From the NCBI GenBank assembly GCA_026874595.1, contig CM049315.1, positions 70,071,916-70,135,915 on the forward strand: DNA of 64,000 bases. The letters run 5' to 3'. Each line of letters opens with the position of its first letter. Position 1 is the first letter of the stretch. Made by a program: the position numbers and the translations under genes. Of the stretch, positions 60,261 through 64,000 are shown piece after piece. The DNA is from Sipunculus nudus (lineage: Eukaryota > Annelida > Sipuncula > Golfingiida > Sipunculidae). A model generated the notes under the pieces. That model saw only the letters and a list, made by a program, of their open reading frames with translations. It did no database searches and was not told the origin of the DNA.

Positions 60261-62702
60261 TTTGTCGCTCCCTTTGTGTATAAATGAATTTGAAACCCCC
60301 GCGAAAAAAATGACAGCAACAGCATTCATAACCATATACACTATAGTATTCAAGGCTGGCAGAAAAATTGTTTCTTTTGCTTAAACAGTTTATTTTATAT
60401 TAAGAAGCAAAAATCTAACATAATGGAAGGTAACATGTTTAGATAAGTTTAATGTGTAAATTACTTGCAATTTGCATGTATAACATTTAAAATCTTTCAA
60501 TTGTTTAATGTTAGGTGTTTCTATATACGCATTCTGCATTATGAGGACCGAGGTTAAAGGTATAGGCTAGTGCCTCATCCTAACGTATAAGACCTCTATA
60601 TAGTGTAATACATATTGGCGGATAGAAAGGGGAGCCAAAACCATGGCACATGCAGTTAAAAAAACGCACTCCGTGATTGTAACAATAATTAAAATAATAA
60701 TAACAATAAAAATAATAATAATAATTAAAATTATAATAATTATGTTTCATTAAGTAACGCGTAAAATCCACGGTCAATGATATGGTCAAAAACGCTATTG
60801 TAAACAAACAATTGCACAGAAAATGAACAAAACAACTAAGAAAATAAAAATTGAAATAGAGATGCAAGACTAAATGTAACCTAGGCTAGATAAAAAGGGA
60901 AAGAAAATTGCACATAATCCAGTATGATACTATGATTTGACACATGCATAACATTGGTTAAAATCACGGTATAAAAATAAAAGGCCATCAAAATATTGCG
61001 AATGTAAATAAGCCTTATATAGTGTAGTAGACTTTATATACAACTCTCACTTGCAGAAGTAAGGCAGAAAACGGTGAGAGAAGCAAAATCCGGCCCTGCC
61101 TTTCAGTATTAAGCGTAATTGTGTCTACTTACCGGATTGTTTTTTGTCAAAAAAGAGGGGGCGCGCTCTCTTCATTTATTTAATGATTTATCTAATCAAA
61201 GCACTTTAATGCACATTAACTAGTATATACCTTATATGTTTATTTCAGCGATGGGGCAACAATAGCTGATCAGCAGATAGGCCTATGGCAATTTACCCTA
61301 TAGCTAAAATCAATCCAAAATTAAAGATTGATATCATAACCTTAAAGTATATATGTTAACATTATTTAAATATCATACGTATTTATAATATTTTCATTCA
61401 TTTTCATTTGATAGTTTAACATTTATTATTTTTTTTTAATTTAAAAAAAACACGCTGTTTTAGGCACAAAGTAACAGCAAGTCGCTTTTTAGTGGGCATA
61501 TATGAAACAACATGACAATATCTATCACGTCTCTATTTACCTTAAAACTGAAATTTTATATTTTGATTCAATAAACAATTTAAAATTTCAATTCAAACAA
61601 GAAGACACACAGTAGATGAGAAAAAAAAACAAACATTTTTTAGATATTTTCATGTAGTTTAAGATATTAGTCCACTAAAAAGTGGGTTACATTTACTGGG
61701 TACTTACGGTAATGTACCTTTTAATTTTATTTTATGTTACAAATCAGGTTAAAACACTATACCAGGTTTAAAATTTAAAACAACTTTTGGATTTATTTTA
61801 GATGTATAGGGGTTTTGCAAGTTCTGCTACCTGAAAGGATCAGAGGAATACATGAGAACATCTCGATCGAGTTACGTGCTGATATCGAGGCTTGTATATA
61901 CAGCCTTGTGCATCTAGAGCAGTACTGTAATCCAATCAAGTAAGCCTACACTGACCGCAGATTAAGGCCCCACGTACGAGCTATACTCAGGATTTAAACA
62001 ATATATATATACTCAGATCATATAACACATTGATTCTCCATTGTTCACAGGACCACCTTACTGTTACTGATTAAGTTGAACCCGTTAAATTAGGCCTGTT
62101 GTTCTAAACTCAGTGTTAAGTTTTTGCAGTGACTCTGAAGATTAGAGAGGAGCTCGAATCTTAAACTATTATTAAGCTGGTTTTCCTTCAAGTACTAGCA
62201 TTCTTTATAATTATATTGCATTTTCTTTCCCCCATATGTGAAGAAACGTAAATAATATCCCATTGACATGCCTGAATTGGCTCATAAATTTTTGTAAGGA
62301 AATCGGTCTAAATACTGTAATGAAATAATAAAATTAGTTTTTTACGTAGAAACAATTTTTTTTTAATATTATATGAATACAATATTATATATATTGCATA
62401 GAAAATGCAAATCATATATCATTGATAAGAGAGTTCTTGGTCATAAAATATGTAAGAGAATCGATCTAAATTAATATACTGTGATAAAAATAATTAAATT
62501 TAAATATTATTTGAATAAAATTCTATATATTATTTAAATGTTCATATATTTGAATATTATGAGAAAAAAAAACAGTTTAGTGTTGTAAATTATATATTTG
62601 AGCACATAACACAATTTTCTGTACTTTGTTACATCGGTCAGTAAACGGGACTAAAAAACGTTTTCCGAGTTAGGATTCTTGTTTTCCTTATGACGATTCA
62701 CG
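60261..62702. other. AT-rich intergenic region
   Basis: Small AAT-rich tracts near 60690-60735. No gene recognised. Confidence 0.4.
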
Positions 62703-62735
62703 TTGGGGAAGATTCGGTGACATTCGCGAATCTTC
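62703..62735. promoter_or_regulatory. Heat-shock element array of the Hsp110 gene
   Basis: Alternating 5-bp units: GAA at 62708, TTC at 62713, an imperfect TGA at 62718, TTC at 62723, GAA at 62728, TTC at 62733. The last three form the perfect trimer TTCGCGAATCTTC that heat-shock factor binds. Further GAA-N2-TTC or TTC-N2-GAA pairs lie at 62783-62790 and 62854-62861, and a TATAAG at 62813-62818 could place transcription start near 62840. Confidence 0.75.
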
Positions 62736-62968
62736 GCCACCCGTGTCAGAGCCGATGTATCACATGTGAAAGGCCGAGTCGAGAAAATTCGCCGGTACTG
62801 CGGCAAACAACATATAAGCAGTCAAATATTGTTGTGCAAACCTGGAAAGGAGATTCTAGAAATCACAAAAAACTCCCATCGGAATCGTGTAACTGTACCA
62901 AGTGTTTATTATACCACGCTCAAAAAGCACGTGTAAGCAGATTTAAGCAGGATTTTCTCTTGGCTTGA

Positions 62969-64000
<1,032 letters not shown>

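Noticed and set aside
62690-62968. 92-codon plus-strand open frame just upstream of the Hsp110 start
   Set aside because: It coincides with the heat-shock-element promoter and 5' UTR; no domain or splice support.

Overview
This is a eukaryotic (animal) genome fragment: it has spliced genes with GT-AG introns, long AT-rich non-coding stretches, microsatellites, minisatellites, MITE-like elements and LTR retrotransposons. The repeat style (TAGTCGCC-ended MITEs, runs of 'gacggacggacg', dispersed units with 'ggtggcgccacc') and the divergence of the recognised proteins suggest a mollusc. That assignment is an inference; no species can be named from the sequence alone.

Layout. 1-2230 is a 27-bp minisatellite. 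3353-11083 is a 62-bp satellite, split by a solo LTR (9112-10253) flanked by a CACCA target-site duplication. 12451-15329 (minus) is an unrecognised two-exon gene with a cilia-style promoter (CRE / RFX X-box / CRE) and a one-base frame break in exon 2. 15.5-26 kb is repeat-rich and has no convincing gene: a diverged local duplication, a MITE, a dimeric palindrome repeat, and dispersed families called A and B here. 26171-32993 is a complete LTR retrotransposon insertion on the minus strand (1189-bp LTRs about 99.7% identical, TSD TTAGT). Its gag has a SCAN-like capsid and its integrase lies before RNase H, the pol order of Gmr1-like Ty3/Gypsy elements; the reverse-transcriptase core is deleted. 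33-41 kb is a mosaic of dispersed repeats with a perfect 40-bp hairpin.

41759-49160 (minus) is an intact PLK4 gene (centriole-duplication kinase). I could place all 14 coding exons with phase-consistent GT-AG junctions, giving 1099 residues. 63014 onward (plus) is the first coding exon of an Hsp110-family chaperone (HSPA4/HSPH1 type), preceded by a strong heat-shock-element array. The rest of that gene lies beyond the window. PLK4 and an Hsp110 gene are also close neighbours in vertebrates, so this looks like old conserved linkage. The 13.5 kb between them is AT-rich and holds several minisatellites, one of which repeats an E-box plus TCF/LEF-like site about 20 times.

No rRNA, tRNA, CRISPR or prokaryotic-type features were seen. 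Most open frames longer than 60 codons in the window are by-products of repeats or antisense shadows.
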